Assembly: GCA_036250195.1 (NCBI GenBank)
Contig: JAVHZZ010000003.1
Span: 23,465,573 to 23,529,572 of the forward strand
DNA from: Mixophyes australis
Lineage: Eukaryota; Chordata; Amphibia; Anura; Limnodynastidae
DNA: 64,000 bases
Direction of reading: 5' to 3'
Below the pieces are notes generated by a model. It did no database searches. It had not been told where the DNA came from and saw only the letters and a program-made list of their open reading frames with translations. This document shows positions 50,243-63,689 of the stretch, piece after piece. Numbering within the stretch: the stretch's first letter is position 1; each line of letters begins with the position of its first letter. Position numbers and translations under genes: made by a program.

Positions 50243-51568
50243 ATTACCACCGGTTCATGAACGGAGAGCCACTTGATTGGGGAGCAATTTGGAGTTAGGT
50301 TAAGCAGACCAGCGTGCTTTATACCTCTGCAATGAGGCTAAACCGATCAGTATTTTAGTAAAAAATGAATTTTGTGCAATAAAAGTGGTGTTACTAAAGG
50401 GGTAGGAGGCAGGACTTTAATGTGACGTTTACACTTTTGCACTGTGCACCTCTTGAGCTGATTAAAAATCTTCAGACACCTCGGTGGACCATTGCATAAG
50501 CAATGCGTTTTGCTGTGGACCATGGAGTACGTTTCATAAATTTGGCTCAGTGACTGACAGCTTTGCAGTCTTGCTGTGAAGAGATGTGTGAATTGGTAGA
50601 CTTATACACAGGGGCGGGGCCAGTGATGTCACAGTAAGTCAGTTTCAGCTTTTTGCCCTGTATCAGATGCCATCAGCACACTTTTACAAAGATGTGGGAG
50701 GCGTTTTGGCTGTAATGGATTGGAGGGTAATACTGTACTTTTCCTGAATAATATATTTTACCTTCATATCTGGAAATTTAAATTTTGGGATTTAGTGGTT
50801 AATTAAGTGTCCAGTTTGCCCATCTGAACAGATGAGAGGCAGGGTAACGTACTGTTTCATGCAGCTCACCTTTAACACACATCCGCTGAGCAGCTCCAGA
50901 GACAAATTGTGCAGACGGTCTCAATATTGCATAACGGCACCAATATTATAATACATATTCCTCCAAGACTGATTAGAAACTCACATTTCCGAGGTTAAAC
51001 ACTCTGTAAGCAGATTACGCGGCGGAGATCCCCCGGGAACGCTTATTACAGGCTCTAAGTGAAAGGTTGCAATCTACTCTTGAGGGTAACCAATTTCCAT
51101 TGAAGTTATCATGTGCTGCAAGTAGGATTCTCAGGAGAATTTGCTCTTTTTTAACTAGAAAACGCAGCACGTGTACTACAAGCAGTGCTAAGAAAAAATC
51201 AGATCAAAGAAGACGCCAAGTGGGACATTTCATAAAACATTAATATGTGCCGTTGCAGCGAGCTGCCAGGTCCTGGCATTTATTTAGTTCAGCTTACAAA
51301 AATAAAGGAAATTCTGATGAAGCAGTCTGGCTGTTCGCCGTGGTTTATAGCATCTTTTTCTTGTGCACCAGTTCTCATAACTAGGTGCACATAGGTGTGT
51401 CTTACGTAGTAATTAACAGTCCTAAAAAACGCCCTCTGTGTCGCAGGTCGGGGGTCCACTTATCCCCGCTGTGTTCTAGAGTGTTGGGCAGAGAATGTTT
51501 TTACATTTATTGTCCAACTGCAACAATCTGGGCTGAGTTTATTAACTGATGAATATTTTATTTTATTA
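50243..51568. other. XKR6: intron 1 DNA, nothing assigned
   Basis: Unique-looking sequence without a supported exon or repeat. Confidence 0.5.
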
Positions 51569-51572
51569 TTAA

Positions 51573-51662
51573 CCCCTTGAATGCTTAAGGACGATTAGGA
51601 CTCGCCCTCTACGTCACCCCCTAAAGGGCTAAGAGTCCCACTTGTCTTCTGCATTTAAGGGG
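51573..51662. mobile_element. 90-bp TTAA-flanked MITE
   Basis: Inverted ends ccccttgaatgc and gcatttaagggg are flanked by TTAA at 51569-51572 and 51663-51666, the duplication expected of piggyBac or Kolobok elements. No coding capacity. Confidence 0.75.
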
Positions 51663-52020
51663 TTAAGACAACCCGCAGATCACTTCCCACCGTGATCTGT
51701 GGGTTTTTTCTGATGCTGCCAGAGGAAAGGAATCTGTCCTCAATTAGACCGTGTACGGCGTCACAGAGCACGCACAGTCCATTAAGGTACATGGGAAATG
51801 CCAGGTACAGTGCCTTCCGATCTCTGGCCCTTAGAAAGCAGGGGTATCCTTGTTTGAAAGAAGAAAGTCTAGAAAAGACAACTAGACAAGAGGGACCTAC
51901 CGCTCACTACATTCATGGATACAGAGAACCAGCAAAGCTTGTATACCGAGGTGTAGCATTGATTCCCCAGTGCTCCATTTACGCATAACCTGAGTTAGTC
52001 CAGTTCCCGTCTGAGTTCAG

Positions 52021-54655
52021 TTCATAGAAACATAGTTTGATAGTGGATAAGAACCGCTTGGCCCATCTAGTCTGCCCATTATTTAACCTATGGTAACCTC
52101 AAACCCTATGTGATCCTTAGTTCTTTGTATCCTTATGTCTATTCTAAGCAGGTTTAAATTGCTCTACTGTATTATCCTCTACCAACTCTGATGGAGGCTA
52201 TTCCACTTATCCACTACCCTTTCTGTGAAGTAGTTTTTCCTCACATTTCCTCTGAACCTACTTCCCCCCAGTGTCAGTACATGTCCTCGTGTTCTAATAC
52301 TTCTCTTCCCCCCAGTGTCAGTACATGTCCTCGTGTTCTAATACTTCTCTTCCCCCCAGTGTCAGTACATGTCCTCGTGTTCTAATACTTCTCTTCCCCC
52401 CAGTGTCAGTACATGTCCTTGTGTTCTAATACTTCTCTTCCCCCCAGTGTCAGTGCATGTCCTCGTGTTCTAATACTTCTCTTCCCCTCAGTGTCAGTAC
52501 ATGTCCTCGTGTTCTAATACTTCTCTTCCCCCCAGTGTCAGTACATGTCCTCGTGTTCTAATACTTCTCTTCCCCCCAGTGTCAGTACATGTCCTTGTGT
52601 TCTAATACTTCTCTTCCCCCCAGTGTCAGTGCATGTCCTCGTGTTCTAATACTTCTCTTCCCCTCAGTGTCAGTACATGTCCTCGTGTTCTAATACTTCT
52701 CTTCCCCTCAGTGTCAGTACATGTCCTCGTGTTCTAATACTTCTCTTCCCCTCAGTGTCAGTGCATGTCCTCGTGTTCTAATACTTCTCTTCCCCCCAGT
52801 GTCAGTACATGTCCTCGTGTTCTAATACTTCTCTTCCCCCCAGTGTCAGTACATGTCCTCATGTTCTAATACTTCTCTTCCCCTCAGTGTCAGTACATGT
52901 CCTCGTGTTCTAATACTTCTCTTCCCCTCAGTGTCAGTACATGTCCTCGTGTTCTAATACTTCTCTTCCCCCCAGTGTCAGTACATGTCCTCATGTTCTA
53001 ATACTTCTCTTCCCCCCAGTGTCAGTACATGTCCTCGTGTTCTAATACTTCTCTTCCCCCCAGTGTCAGTACATGTCCTCGTGTTCTAATACTTCTCTTC
53101 CCCCCAGTGTCAGTACATGTCCTCGTGTTCTAATACTTCTCTTCCCCTCAGTGTCAGTACATGTCCTCGTGTTCTAATACTTCTCTTCCCCTCAGTGTCA
53201 GTACATGTCCTCGTGTTCTAATACTTCTCTTCCCCTCAGTGTCAGTGCATGTCCTCGTGTTCTAATACTTCTCTTCCCCCCAGTGTCAGTACATGTCCTC
53301 GTGTTCTAATACTTCTCTTCCCCCCAGTGTCAGTACATGTCCTCATGTTCTAATACTTCTCTTCCCCTCAGTGTCAGTACATGTCCTTGTGTTCTAATAC
53401 TTCTCTTCCCCTCAGTGTCAGTACATGTCCTCGTGTTCTAATACTTCTCTTCCCCCCAGTGTCAGTACATGTCCTCGTGTTCTAATACTTCTCTTCCCCC
53501 CAGTGTCAGTACATGTCCTCGTGTTCTAATACTTCTCTTCCCCTCAGTGTCAGTACATGTCCTCGTGTTCTAATACTTCTCTTCCCCTCAGTGTCAGTAC
53601 ATGTCCTCGTGTTCTAATACTTCTCTTCCCCTCAGTGTCAGTGCATGTCCTCGTGTTCTAATACTTCTCTTCCCCCCAGTGTCAGTACATGTCCTCGTGT
53701 TCTAATACTTCTCTTCCCCCCAGTGTCAGTACATGTCCTCATGTTCTAATACTTCTCTTCCCCTCAGTGTCAGTACATGTCCTCGTGTTCTAATACTTCT
53801 CTTCCCCCCAGTGTCAGTACATGTCCTCGTGTTCTAATACTTCTCTTCCCCCCAGTGTCAGTACATGTCCTCATGTTCTAATACTTCTCTTCCCCTCAGT
53901 GTCAGTACATGTCCTCGTGTTCTAATACTTCTCTTCCCCCCAGTGTCAGTACATGTCCTCGTGTTCTAATACTTCTCTTCCCCCCAGTGTCAGTACATGT
54001 CCTCGTGTTCTAATACTTCTCTTCCCCCCAGTGTCAGTACATGTCCTCGTGTTCTAATACTTCTCTTCCCCCCAGTACATGTCCTCGTGTTCTAATACTT
54101 CTCTTCCCCCCAGTGTCAGTACATGTCCTCGTGTTCTAATACTTCTCTTCCCCCCAGTGTCAGTACATGTCCTCGTGTTCTAATACTTCTCTTCCCCCCA
54201 GTGTCAGTGCATGTCCTCGTGTTCTAATACTTCTCTTCCCCCCAGTGTCAGTGCATGTCCTCGTGTTCTAATACTTCTCTTCCTTTGTAGAATGTTTCCC
54301 TCCTGCACCTTGTTAGAACCCTGGATATATTTGAAAGTTTCTATCATGTCCCCCTTTTCCCTTCTCTGCTCCAAACTATACATATTAAGATCTTTTAGTC
54401 TTTCCGGGTAAGTTTTGTGCTGTAGACCATGCACCATGTTAGTTGTCCTTCTTTGTACAGTCTCTAATATATTTATATCCTTCTGGAGATATGGCCTCCA
54501 GAACTGAACACAGTATTCTAGATGAGGCCGTACCAATGACCTATACAGTGGTATTATTACTTTTTTCTGCTACTGATTCCTCTCCCTATACAACCAAAGA
54601 TCTGACTTGCCTTCCTCATTGCTTTGTGACATTGCTCACCTGCCTTTAAGTCACC
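52021..54655 (-). mobile_element. CR1-like LINE fragment split by a satellite expansion
   Basis: On the minus strand the piece 54290-54536 encodes MVRPHLEYCVQFWRPYLQKD, VQRRTTNMVHGLQHKTYPER and LYSLEQRR-like text, the C-terminal part of CR1-type ORF2. The left flank (52021-52270) continues the same element: RKNYFTERVVDKWNSLHQ, then a 3' UTR ending in catgtttctatga-like sequence, as at CR1 3' ends. Between the two lies about 2 kb of 44-bp repeats that begin and end with LINE sequence. The element is dead. Confidence 0.85.
52262..54285. repeat. 44-bp minisatellite born inside a LINE
   Basis: About 46 copies of a 44-bp unit containing gtgtcagtacatgtcctcgt and gttctaatacttctcttccc. Variation is limited to a few sites (tacatg/tgcatg, cctcg/cctca/ccttg, ccccc/cccctc), and patterns of variants recur, which suggests recent block amplification. 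One unit near 54075 is shortened. The first and last units run directly into the flanking LINE coding sequence. Confidence 0.97.
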
Positions 54656-55432
54656 TGACAAAGTTCAGGTTCACAAATGACAGCTAGTAACTGGTTGCTG
54701 TGCTGTGTGTTACAACAACTGTGCACCAGTCTTCATAGCTGTCATCCACTGGAGCCGAATGCTTTCAGTGGCAGGACAGAGTTTTGAAGAGCAGCGAGAT
54801 GGGCGTTCTCTATCCTCTCAATACCATTTTATAAAGTGAAACTCTGATGAACTTTTAATTGAATCTTAACTTCGTAATAAATTAAAACAGGGTTTTATGT
54901 TCTGGGGAATATCTCTCCCGCACTCCATAATTACAAATGTATATGGTTATAAATGGCTGCGTTGTGATCCAGGCTCCCACATGTTCTATCTCGCCTCATA
55001 CTATAAATTACATAGATTACTACAAGACTTATAACAATTCTGCTTCTACTTTTCTGCAAGTGACAGGTTTTCAATGTTAATTTTGAAACGACCCTTAGAC
55101 TAAGCCCTTTCTAGTAGACAGCGACCCATATGTGAGAGGTATCGGTGGTAGCAACCCGTGGAGGGAATCAGAGAGCTGTGGTGATGGTGGGGGGTGGAGG
55201 CTTTGGAAGACTTGAAAATACCGCTCTAATCCCACCAGGGTTTGTTCTTCTTGTTTCAAAGGGTCAATTTTAAGGGGAAGATTTAAATCGGCGTGAGATG
55301 CCGACAGGTATCTCCAGAACAGTCCACAGAGACACATCACGGCAGAGACTTTACTAAAAACTCATTCTCCCATAGACACGCAAGGCGATATCCGGGGGAA
55401 CCTCGTGGCTAATTGAATCTGCCACTGGAGTC
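54656..55432. other. XKR6: intron 1 DNA, nothing assigned
   Basis: No supported exon or repeat structure. Confidence 0.5.
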
Positions 55433-55435
55433 TAA

Positions 55436-56052
55436 GGCTAGGTACACACTGAAGAATTTTCCGACTGACGTGTTATCTCAAACGATTGTACCTACGACTG
55501 AAGGTCCGATCAGTCTGGTGATTCATCCATACACACTGACACGATTTACCTTCAGATCTGTGCTCTTCATCTGGTCTTTTGACTGGTCCTCTAGTCCAGA
55601 GAATGACAGCACAATATTCATTCATTCATTCATTATTGGCACATTGTCACACTGATTAAACCCCCTTGTTATTGCATCCACATGTCCTAACGAATTTAAT
55701 TAGCTTCTGTGACTCTGAAACTAATCATTCTGTCTCAGAATGAACAAATTAATTATTCCTTCTACAGCACTCTCCACATTTATCTAATGGGACATTCTTT
55801 GATAGCATCGGCTGAGAAGAGCCTGACTCTGTAAACTCGTGGGCGTGAGTGCATACACACTACATGATCGTTAGGGGATTAGTCGTAAGATATTAAACAG
55901 TACGACCAACCAAATGAAACGATGATCAGCACTTTGGGACGACTTTTGATCATCGTGTCACTATACACACTCACACGATATCTGGCCAAACAGTCGGATG
56001 TCGGCTGATTGGAGGTTTTTCCTGCAATCCTCGGGCCAGTGTATTCCTAGCC
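55436..56052. mobile_element. Harbinger-like non-autonomous element, TAA target duplication
   Basis: Termini ggctaggtacacactg and cagtgtattcctagcc are flanked by TAA (55433-55435 and 56053-56055). Internal repeats of acacact/cgatc-type subterminal motifs occur on both sides. No transposase in 617 bp. Confidence 0.8.
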
Positions 56053-56055
56053 TAA

Positions 56056-58661
56056 AGCTCATCCAAATATGACCAGTGTCCGAGTTAAGTCCAGGTTCAA
56101 ACTCATCGTCATAGCCTTAATTATGTCTAGTAGTTGGCCGGAAGTTTCCTAAGCTGTGGACTTATAGTGAAGAGAGTGAAGAGAGTGAGAAAGCTGCAGT
56201 CGAAATACATGTGTCAGACTCCCAAGTCATAGACTAGCAAGAGCCATTTCATTTACAGACATGCTGAGCCCACTAGTGCATCAAGCACAAAGCTGTCAAC
56301 CTGACCCGTCAAGTATGTAAGACTTTGAAGACCAGGAGCCTAACTATAGTAATGAAGCCAGAGAACCTGCACCATGTAAGATGCCTATGTGTAAAGTGAA
56401 AGAGACAAATCTAATTGAGGCTCATAATGCAAAGTTAAATATGATGCTTATTTTAACTGTGCTCTTTGCATTGTAAATGACCCCTAGTCTGCAGGAGATG
56501 TATGATGAATGAACCGATTCTGTTACTGCCGGTGTCCTGGGTCTGTGAGGTTTAGATATAATGAGGAAAACCTGCTCCACACGGATAAGAGAACTCCCAG
56601 GTGCATTCAGACTCAGCAGGTCACGCACGCGGAGCACATGAAAACCCTTAATGCAGTTCAGCTTCCTTCCTTTGAAGTGGGAGGGCGGCACAGGAGCAGT
56701 CCGCCCGGGAAATCAGTTGCATTCTGTCTCAATCCGAGGTGGTAAAATTAACTGCAGGCTGTCATTTGGCTCCACCCTGTGTTTCGTATTGTGGTAATCA
56801 TTTTAATATTTGTTCATATTTCATTTTTATTTGGTAGGGTTGGGTTAAAAAAATATATATATATTTGACATCTGCCACTATATTAATATGGTGGTTGTTT
56901 TATATTTGGATACAAAGTTAGTTGAGAGATGAGGGGCAAGAGGGGGGCAGTATTGGAGGACCTAGCTATATGAACTAGATTAAGGGGTCTATTTATCAGT
57001 GGGTGCATAGCCCAAATTCCGTCAAAAATAAGAACAAATGTGTTACAAGTAATGCTGCTGGGTTACAGGGTTCCGTTTACAGTCGTGATTTACAAAACAA
57101 AGACACTATCAGGGACAGACATTTCCATTGTTAAATCTTCACAACCCAGAACTCCGTTCTTGCCTCACTTACAAGTTATTATTTTTTAACGTCTGTACTT
57201 TGTAGTTTCCAAATAGAGTTGTACAAGATCTAAGAACTGCTGGTAAAGCGGATAACTCTGTCTTTATATCTAACATACTCTCCCCTGCTTCAGGGCGTAA
57301 CCCCTTGTTCAATTTGTAAAAATTTTAGTTTGTATCCGTTTCTGCTTTGGGGCCTGAGAAATAAGATAGAGATTAGAAATTGCTCAAACCGATGGACCAT
57401 GTCTGAAAATCTAATAACTGCACTATTTGCAAAATGGTACATTTTTGTCCCCCCCCCCAAGTTATTCTGCTTTGGGAATAAAAGAAGAAACATTAACATT
57501 TAGAGCAGGGTGAGGCAACTTGTTGGTTTTCAGACATTTTGGAACTATAAGTCCCCGCATTCCTTGGCAGACAGATAATTCTAACCACAATAGATGGAGG
57601 AACAGCAAAACGTTACCTTCGACTGTGTTTTCATCCATGATAGGCTCCCTTTTAGTATAGTTGCAAGAAGTCTAATGTGGTTAGGAAAACGTTTTCCCAA
57701 TGATTATAGCTTTATTTAAAATGTCTTTAGTTTTGGATAAGCTCTTTTACGTGAATTGATAACTATGATAAGAGCTGTCACTATACGCATAACACATTTA
57801 ACAACAACTGGACAGATCATGAACGTAACAAGCGCCTATATTGAAAAGAAGAATATCCGCCATTAGTGTCCTGATTCATGGATCATAAGGGCAGTGGTTT
57901 ATCAGAAATTGGGCATGGCCTCAGTGAAATGTGGCTGGGTTGGGTGTAGATGGATTGAGGGTGGAGTTTGGATTGCTGAGTTCAGTTTGATCGAGTGGCG
58001 GAAAATGGGTTTACTTTTAATCGTTTGGAGCCATATAAAATGAAAATCACCAGTCAACACTTAAGTGGTGAAATAGTGTGTAATTTGGGAGATAGCGGAT
58101 TACTGAATAATGCTCCGCACAGTACTGATTATATTACAGTCCATGAACGACTGTTTCATTGTCTTAAATATGATAAGTCGGTAGTATGTTAGCAAGTAGA
58201 TAACTAGTTGGGTGTCTTTCCCTTTGTGATTTGGCACCTGTGTCTTGTAGTACATGCTGGTGTATGAGTAGAATACCTATTTATAAACTAAATATGAGAG
58301 CACACACCCGTCGGACTATGAAATCTTCTGATCCCAATTTTATTTCAATAGGAAACAAGCGCAGGTTACAAACATGGCGTATGATTTTGAACATAGAGTT
58401 TCTGGTCCATTGTTACTCGTCATAAAGCTTAAATCCATAAAGAGCCACTAAACCCCAACATTAATATAGTTATACATGAAGTATGAAGGTTATAAAACAT
58501 AAGAACCGCATGTTAAGTAACTGTGATATGACTGACCCTGTCCAACTTTATGAACCACCAAAACATTTCTTTTACCTGGGAGACTTGCAATCTAATCACT
58601 CCTGGCTTTACAATACTGCAAGATAGAGAAGCACCACCTTCCTAAGCAATTATCTGTTTTC

Positions 58662-58705
<44 letters not shown>

Positions 58706-59986
58706 AAAAATGGATTCACTTGCTCTTTGATAACAATAATAGTGTAAAATAACCAGTAATAAGCGAGAACATTTACAAAATATTATTATTAAATATATCA
58801 TTGCTACTTCTGCCAGATTTAATGTACTGAAATATACTTTAGCTTTCTATTTTCTGTCATATGAACCCACACTAACCATTATATTACAGACACAGCAGGG
58901 GTTACTTGTAATTGTGCAATGTAGAGGATGAATTGGCACGCTGTAAAAGTAATTTACAAAACTGCAAAACATCATTCTGTGCCTAGCTCAAGCACAGATT
59001 CACACCCACATTCTGATTTTGAGAAATGCCCCCCTGTGCACCCCTCCCCCCACTTTTGTGGTATTGTGGGTCTGACCGGAAGCTTAAGGTACAACCTTTT
59101 CATTCATTTCAACCTTTCTCTAGAAATATTCCTCATTTTGTATGTAGTTAGGCCTTAAATTAATCATGACAGTGGGAATCCTGAGATACCGCAATGGTTT
59201 TTATTATATTTGTCAGTTTTTTGTGTTTAAATGGTTTTAGATAAAGTGCGAATAGAAAAGTGTCACACCGGAATTATAAGAAGGCTCCGGAATTTTAAGC
59301 ATTTGCTTAGTAAGTGTAATATTCAAGTTCTTTTCCAGGGATAAAAATGTTTTGAGGACCCTCGATAAACAAGGAAGGCCCCCTAAATTTGCCATGGATG
59401 ACATCTACACAATCTAGTCCCACATAATAAAATCTAATTTATTGCATATGGGTGCAGCAAGAATCACCCCAACTGCTCCTATCAGACAATGCTTCATTTT
59501 CATCCGCTAGTATCTTGTCATCTCGGTCCACAGATATAAACTACCAATGTATAACAACGGTGAAATGCACACAAATGGCATAAAAATACTGCAAAAGGGG
59601 GCCTTTGCCAAAGCTATAAATAATAAAATGTTATTATCTGCAACACTGTACAGACAGAAGTAACTGACCCAACGGATCTTCGACTATAATTTTCTCCAGT
59701 TAACCTAGCTGTATGTCTTGTGTTACAAAAAGTCTGGAAACTGTAGTACTCCCAATGCTGTGTGCATCCCAGTTGTGTTGCCCTCAAGGTAATGTGGACC
59801 ACATCATGTGGCAGTTACAGTGGGTATCATGGCAATCAGGGGGAATGACTGCATGGTTCGGGGTGTGGCCTGGAAGGATTAGGGGTGTGGCCAAGTGTGT
59901 CCCCAATTCCCATTTACATTGGTTCTCTGGACACCTCACAAGTCTTAAATTTAGAAATATTAGAGTTCCAAACTACATAGAACAGA

Positions 59987-59998
<12 letters not shown>
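56056..59998. other. XKR6: intron 1 DNA with minor repeats
   Basis: Contains an orphan transposon-like left end at 57510 (gagcagggtgaggcaacttg then actataagtcccc), a TA microsatellite at 58665-58703 and an unassigned ggggtctatttatcagtggg end at 56985. No exon is seen. Confidence 0.45.
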
Positions 59999-60042
<44 letters not shown>

Positions 60043-60046
60043 CATA

Positions 60047-60444
60047 TCTACTATATAAATGCCTAGTGGCGTGTGTGTAAAAAAAAACCATGCTGCAGCA
60101 CCACCTGCTGGGCAGAGTTATACACTGACCTATATATTTCTTGAAGGAGAAGTGACAGTTGGGAGTGGTTGGTGGTTGCCGGGGGTGACAGTGGGGAGTT
60201 TTTAACCCCTTAAGTAGCTTGATGAAGGATGTGGCGATGAAGATGAAGGATGAGGTGATGGAGAAAAATGATGAGGTGGTGACATGTGGACAAAACCACG
60301 TTAAAAAAGGGCGCTTGCGTCGGGAAGTAACGCTCTTCCCCTGAGGAGGCCTGGGCTAGGCCCAAATGCATGACAAGAACCTTTTTAACACCTTAAGTAG
60401 CTTGATTTGACTAGAATGCATGAGTATCATGCACGGGTTAACTT
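60047..60444 (+). mobile_element. possible Helitron-like element in a TA repeat
   Basis: Begins tctactatataaatgcctag and ends tcatgcacgggttaactt, with A/T flanks inside (TA)n on both sides and no inverted termini or target duplication. This matches the TC-start and near CT-end pattern of Helitrons. A short phrase (ccttaagtagcttgat) occurs twice inside. The expected CTRR end is not perfect, so this is tentative. Confidence 0.4.
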
Positions 60445-60497
60445 ATATATATATATATATATATACATATACACACACACACACATACACACCCTGT

Positions 60498-61240
60498 ATA
60501 TATCAATCAGCCACAACATTAAAAGAAGTGAAGTGAACAATATTGTCTCATTACAATGGCACCTGTAAAGGAGTGGGATAGATGAGGCAGCAAGTTAACA
60601 GTCAGTTCTTGAAGTTGATGTGTTGGAAGCAGGAAAAATGGGCAAGCGTAAGGATCTGAGCGACTTTGACAAGGGCAAAATTGTGATGGCTAGACGACTG
60701 GCTAAGAGCATCTCCAAAATATCAGGTCTTGTGGAGTGTTCCCGATATGCAGTGTTTAGCACCTACCAAAAGTGGTCCAAGGAAGCAGTGTTATGAGTGC
60801 CCAAGGCTCACTGATGCACATGGGGAGTGAAGGCTAGCCCTTCTAGTCCAATCCGACAGCAGAGCTACTGTAGCACAAATTTCTGAACCAATTAATTCTG
60901 ACTATGATAGAAAGGTGTGAGAACACACAGTGCATCACAGCTTGCTGTGTGTGGGGCTGTGTAGCCACAGGCCAGTCAGAGTGCCCATGCTGACCCCAGT
61001 CCACCGTTACTTTGACACATACCGTCTGCCTAATCATTGTTGCAGACCAAGTACACCCCTTCAGGACAACGGTATTCCCTGATGGCAGTGGCCTCTTTCA
61101 GCACAATAATGCTTCCAGCCACACTGCAAGAATTGTTCAGGAATGGTTTGAGGAACATGACAAAGAGTTCAAGGAGTTGACTTGGCCTCCAAATTCCCTA
61201 GATCTCAATCAAATCGAGGATCTGTGGGATGTGCTGGAAG
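60498..61240 (+). pseudogene. second Tc1-like copy, 3' end missing
   Basis: Same family as the 14.56 kb element: tcaatcagccacaacatt terminus, ggcaagcgtaaggatctgag, and a decoded piece FPDGSGLFQHNNASSHTARI then LDLNQIEDLWDVLE. The DDE Asp in QDN is replaced by Asn (QHNN), and a large middle part is deleted. At 61240 the sequence switches abruptly to cagcgccggtgctagggtcc, so the 3' third and the terminus are gone. Confidence 0.9.
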
Positions 61241-61380
61241 CAGCGCCGGTGCTAGGGTCCTTGGCGCCCTAGGCACAGTGTGAAAATCGGCGCCCCCCTT
61301 TAAAAATCGGCGCCCCCCTTTAATAATCGGCGCCCCTCCTTTAAAAATCGGCGCCCCCATGTCAAAATTGGCGCTGCGCT
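61241..61380. repeat. GC-rich repeat with short GGCGCCCC units
   Basis: Four copies of about 22 bp around aaaatcggcgccccccttt follow cagcgccggtgctagggtcc. It probably is the left end of a separate transposon that cut the Tc1 copy; its right end was not found. Confidence 0.6.
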
Positions 61381-61489
61381 TCCCTCCCCTCAGCTCCCCA
61401 TGTCTTTGTTATTCTATGTTAAGTGCACGTTACTGCACCATCACAATTTGTTAAATATACCCCAATGTCACTCAAAATACGAAAGACAG

Positions 61490-62088
61490 TAAAGAGGAAA
61501 TACAATGTCACTCAAAATACGAAAGACAGTACAGAGAGAATACAATGTCACTAAACACACAGAAGACAGTAAAGAGAGAATGCAATATCACAAAACCCAC
61601 AGAAGACAGTAAAGAGGAAATACAATGTCACTCAAAATACGAAAGACAGTAAAGAGGAAATACAATGTCACTCAAAATACAAAAGACAGTAAAGAGGGAA
61701 TACAATATCACTAAACACACAGAAGACAGTAAAGAGAGAATACAATGTCACCCAACACACAGAAGACAGTAAAGAGAGAATACAATGTCACTAAACACAC
61801 AGAAGACAGTAAAGAGAGAATACAATGTCACCCAACACACAGAAGACAGTAAAGAGTAAATACAATGTCACTCAACACACACAAGACAGTAAAGAGGAAA
61901 TACAATGTCACTCAACACACACAAGACAGTAAAGAGAAAATACAATGTCACTCAACACACAGAAGACAGTAAAGAGGAAATACAATGTCACCCAACACAC
62001 AGAAGACAGTAAAGAGTAAATACAATGTCACTAAACACACACAAGACAGTAAAGAGGAAATATAATGTCACTCAACACACAAAATGTA
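61490..62088. repeat. 40-bp minisatellite, about 15 copies
   Basis: The unit is tacaatgtcactcaaaatac followed by gaaagacagtaaagaggaaa, in exact 40-bp register from 61501 to 62060. Variants alternate (ctcaacacac, ctaaacacac, cccaacacac). Confidence 0.96.
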
Positions 62089-63587
62089 TAATGTCATTAA
62101 CTAACGTAGGTGCATGTGCATAGTGATGGGTCCTGACAAAAGATCCGGTGAAGCCTATCCGGTAGCGCTGCAAAATGAAGTAACGCCATCCTGAGATAGT
62201 ATTACACAGTCCCCACAGAATTCAAAGGGGACTGTGCTAACTCTTTGATAAATTGCATGAAGTGCTGCGATATTTTTTTTGGGCTGGGGCAGTTTCCTAA
62301 ATAGACCACATAGACGGCATCGACATTTTGATGTCACGCGAACCAGCCAGTTACTTGCAAATCCATCTCTCAGCCCTTCCTGTCCAGATGGACAACGTGA
62401 CAGCATACCGCTTTAATAGCTATTGTAGCGCATAGACATTAATATAAAACGACAATACATATGACAAGACATGATTACACCAGACTGATACTATAAGTAC
62501 TGTGCATAATCATCCAGTGTATTAATCGTGCTGTGGACGTTAGTTTTCTGTAGTGTCACACAGGATTGTCCCTCTCATAAATAAAGATCAGGCATTGCCA
62601 TTGTACTCTCGAACTAATCCACTGCTCTCTTCCCTTCATTGTTCTCTCCAGGGACGGGGGCTGATTAGGTTGCAATGCCTGTAGCGGTCTCTCCGAAGAG
62701 CACATTATTTATGTAAATATGAAAGATAGGAGGTGAGGAGTAATCATAGCAAAATAGAGGCATTAATCCTGCAAGACCTATTAATTCTCAAGCACGGACC
62801 AGAAGATTTCTGCTGCAGGAACAGCCTTCAGCGGCATGATCAATGTGTAGATAAGAGAGTTCCCAAAGCTCTCTCGTAACCGGAATGGCAAGGAGCTCCT
62901 TAAATCATCTGCCCTCTGCGGTCCATATGCTTTAGTGCTGAATACAGAACAAGCGTCAACTAATTATAGCATACCCCAATCATCAGAAAAATAAAGGATA
63001 AAGGCACATGGGACACTTATGAATACTGGTCCACAGGAAGAAGAGGTAATGTAACCCATAGCAACCAATCAGATGCTTTCTTTCATCTTCAGTACTGCAC
63101 ACATGACAGCTATAACTGGATAGATTGCTCAAGGATGTTCCAACTCAGTAAAGATACATAGTACACATAGTACAAATACTTTACTTACTATAAAATAAAA
63201 AAAAATACACATGCACATATGGAATTTGACTGTTCTTTGATCTTCATGGTGAAGCTCGGGTTTGGAAAACATTAACTAACTGTTGGAGCTCTCACTGACA
63301 GCTATATTTATTTTTAAAATCAATTCAAACACTTTCATTCTACACAGGTGGACTCTGGTCATTTAAATATGTGACCTCTGGAGATCACTGATTGCTCCAG
63401 GGTTTATTTAGGTGTATCGTATGAGATGTAGGGAATACTTACTCAATTATTGCATGGTTAGCATTTGTAGTTAAGTAAAAAAGAGCTCTGTGTTTTTATT
63501 TGCTTCTTTTATGTGAAACTACAGGCGTTACAGACTGGTCTGTGTAAATCCAGTTTTATTCCAGGATGTAAGGAAATTAAGAAACAA
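62089..63587. other. XKR6: intron 1 DNA, nothing assigned
   Basis: A fragment cccatagcaaccaatcagat at 63055 belongs to the MITE family seen elsewhere. No exon is supported. Confidence 0.5.
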
Positions 63588-63588
63588 T

Positions 63589-63638
<50 letters not shown>

Positions 63639-63660
63639 CATACACACACACACACACGCA
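63588..63660. repeat. compound (TA)n(CA)n microsatellite
   Basis: An AT dinucleotide run to 63634, then catacatacacacacacaca. Highly length-variable DNA is expected. Confidence 0.95.
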
Positions 63661-63689
63661 CATTGTGCCATAGAACGCACCGCATCTTA

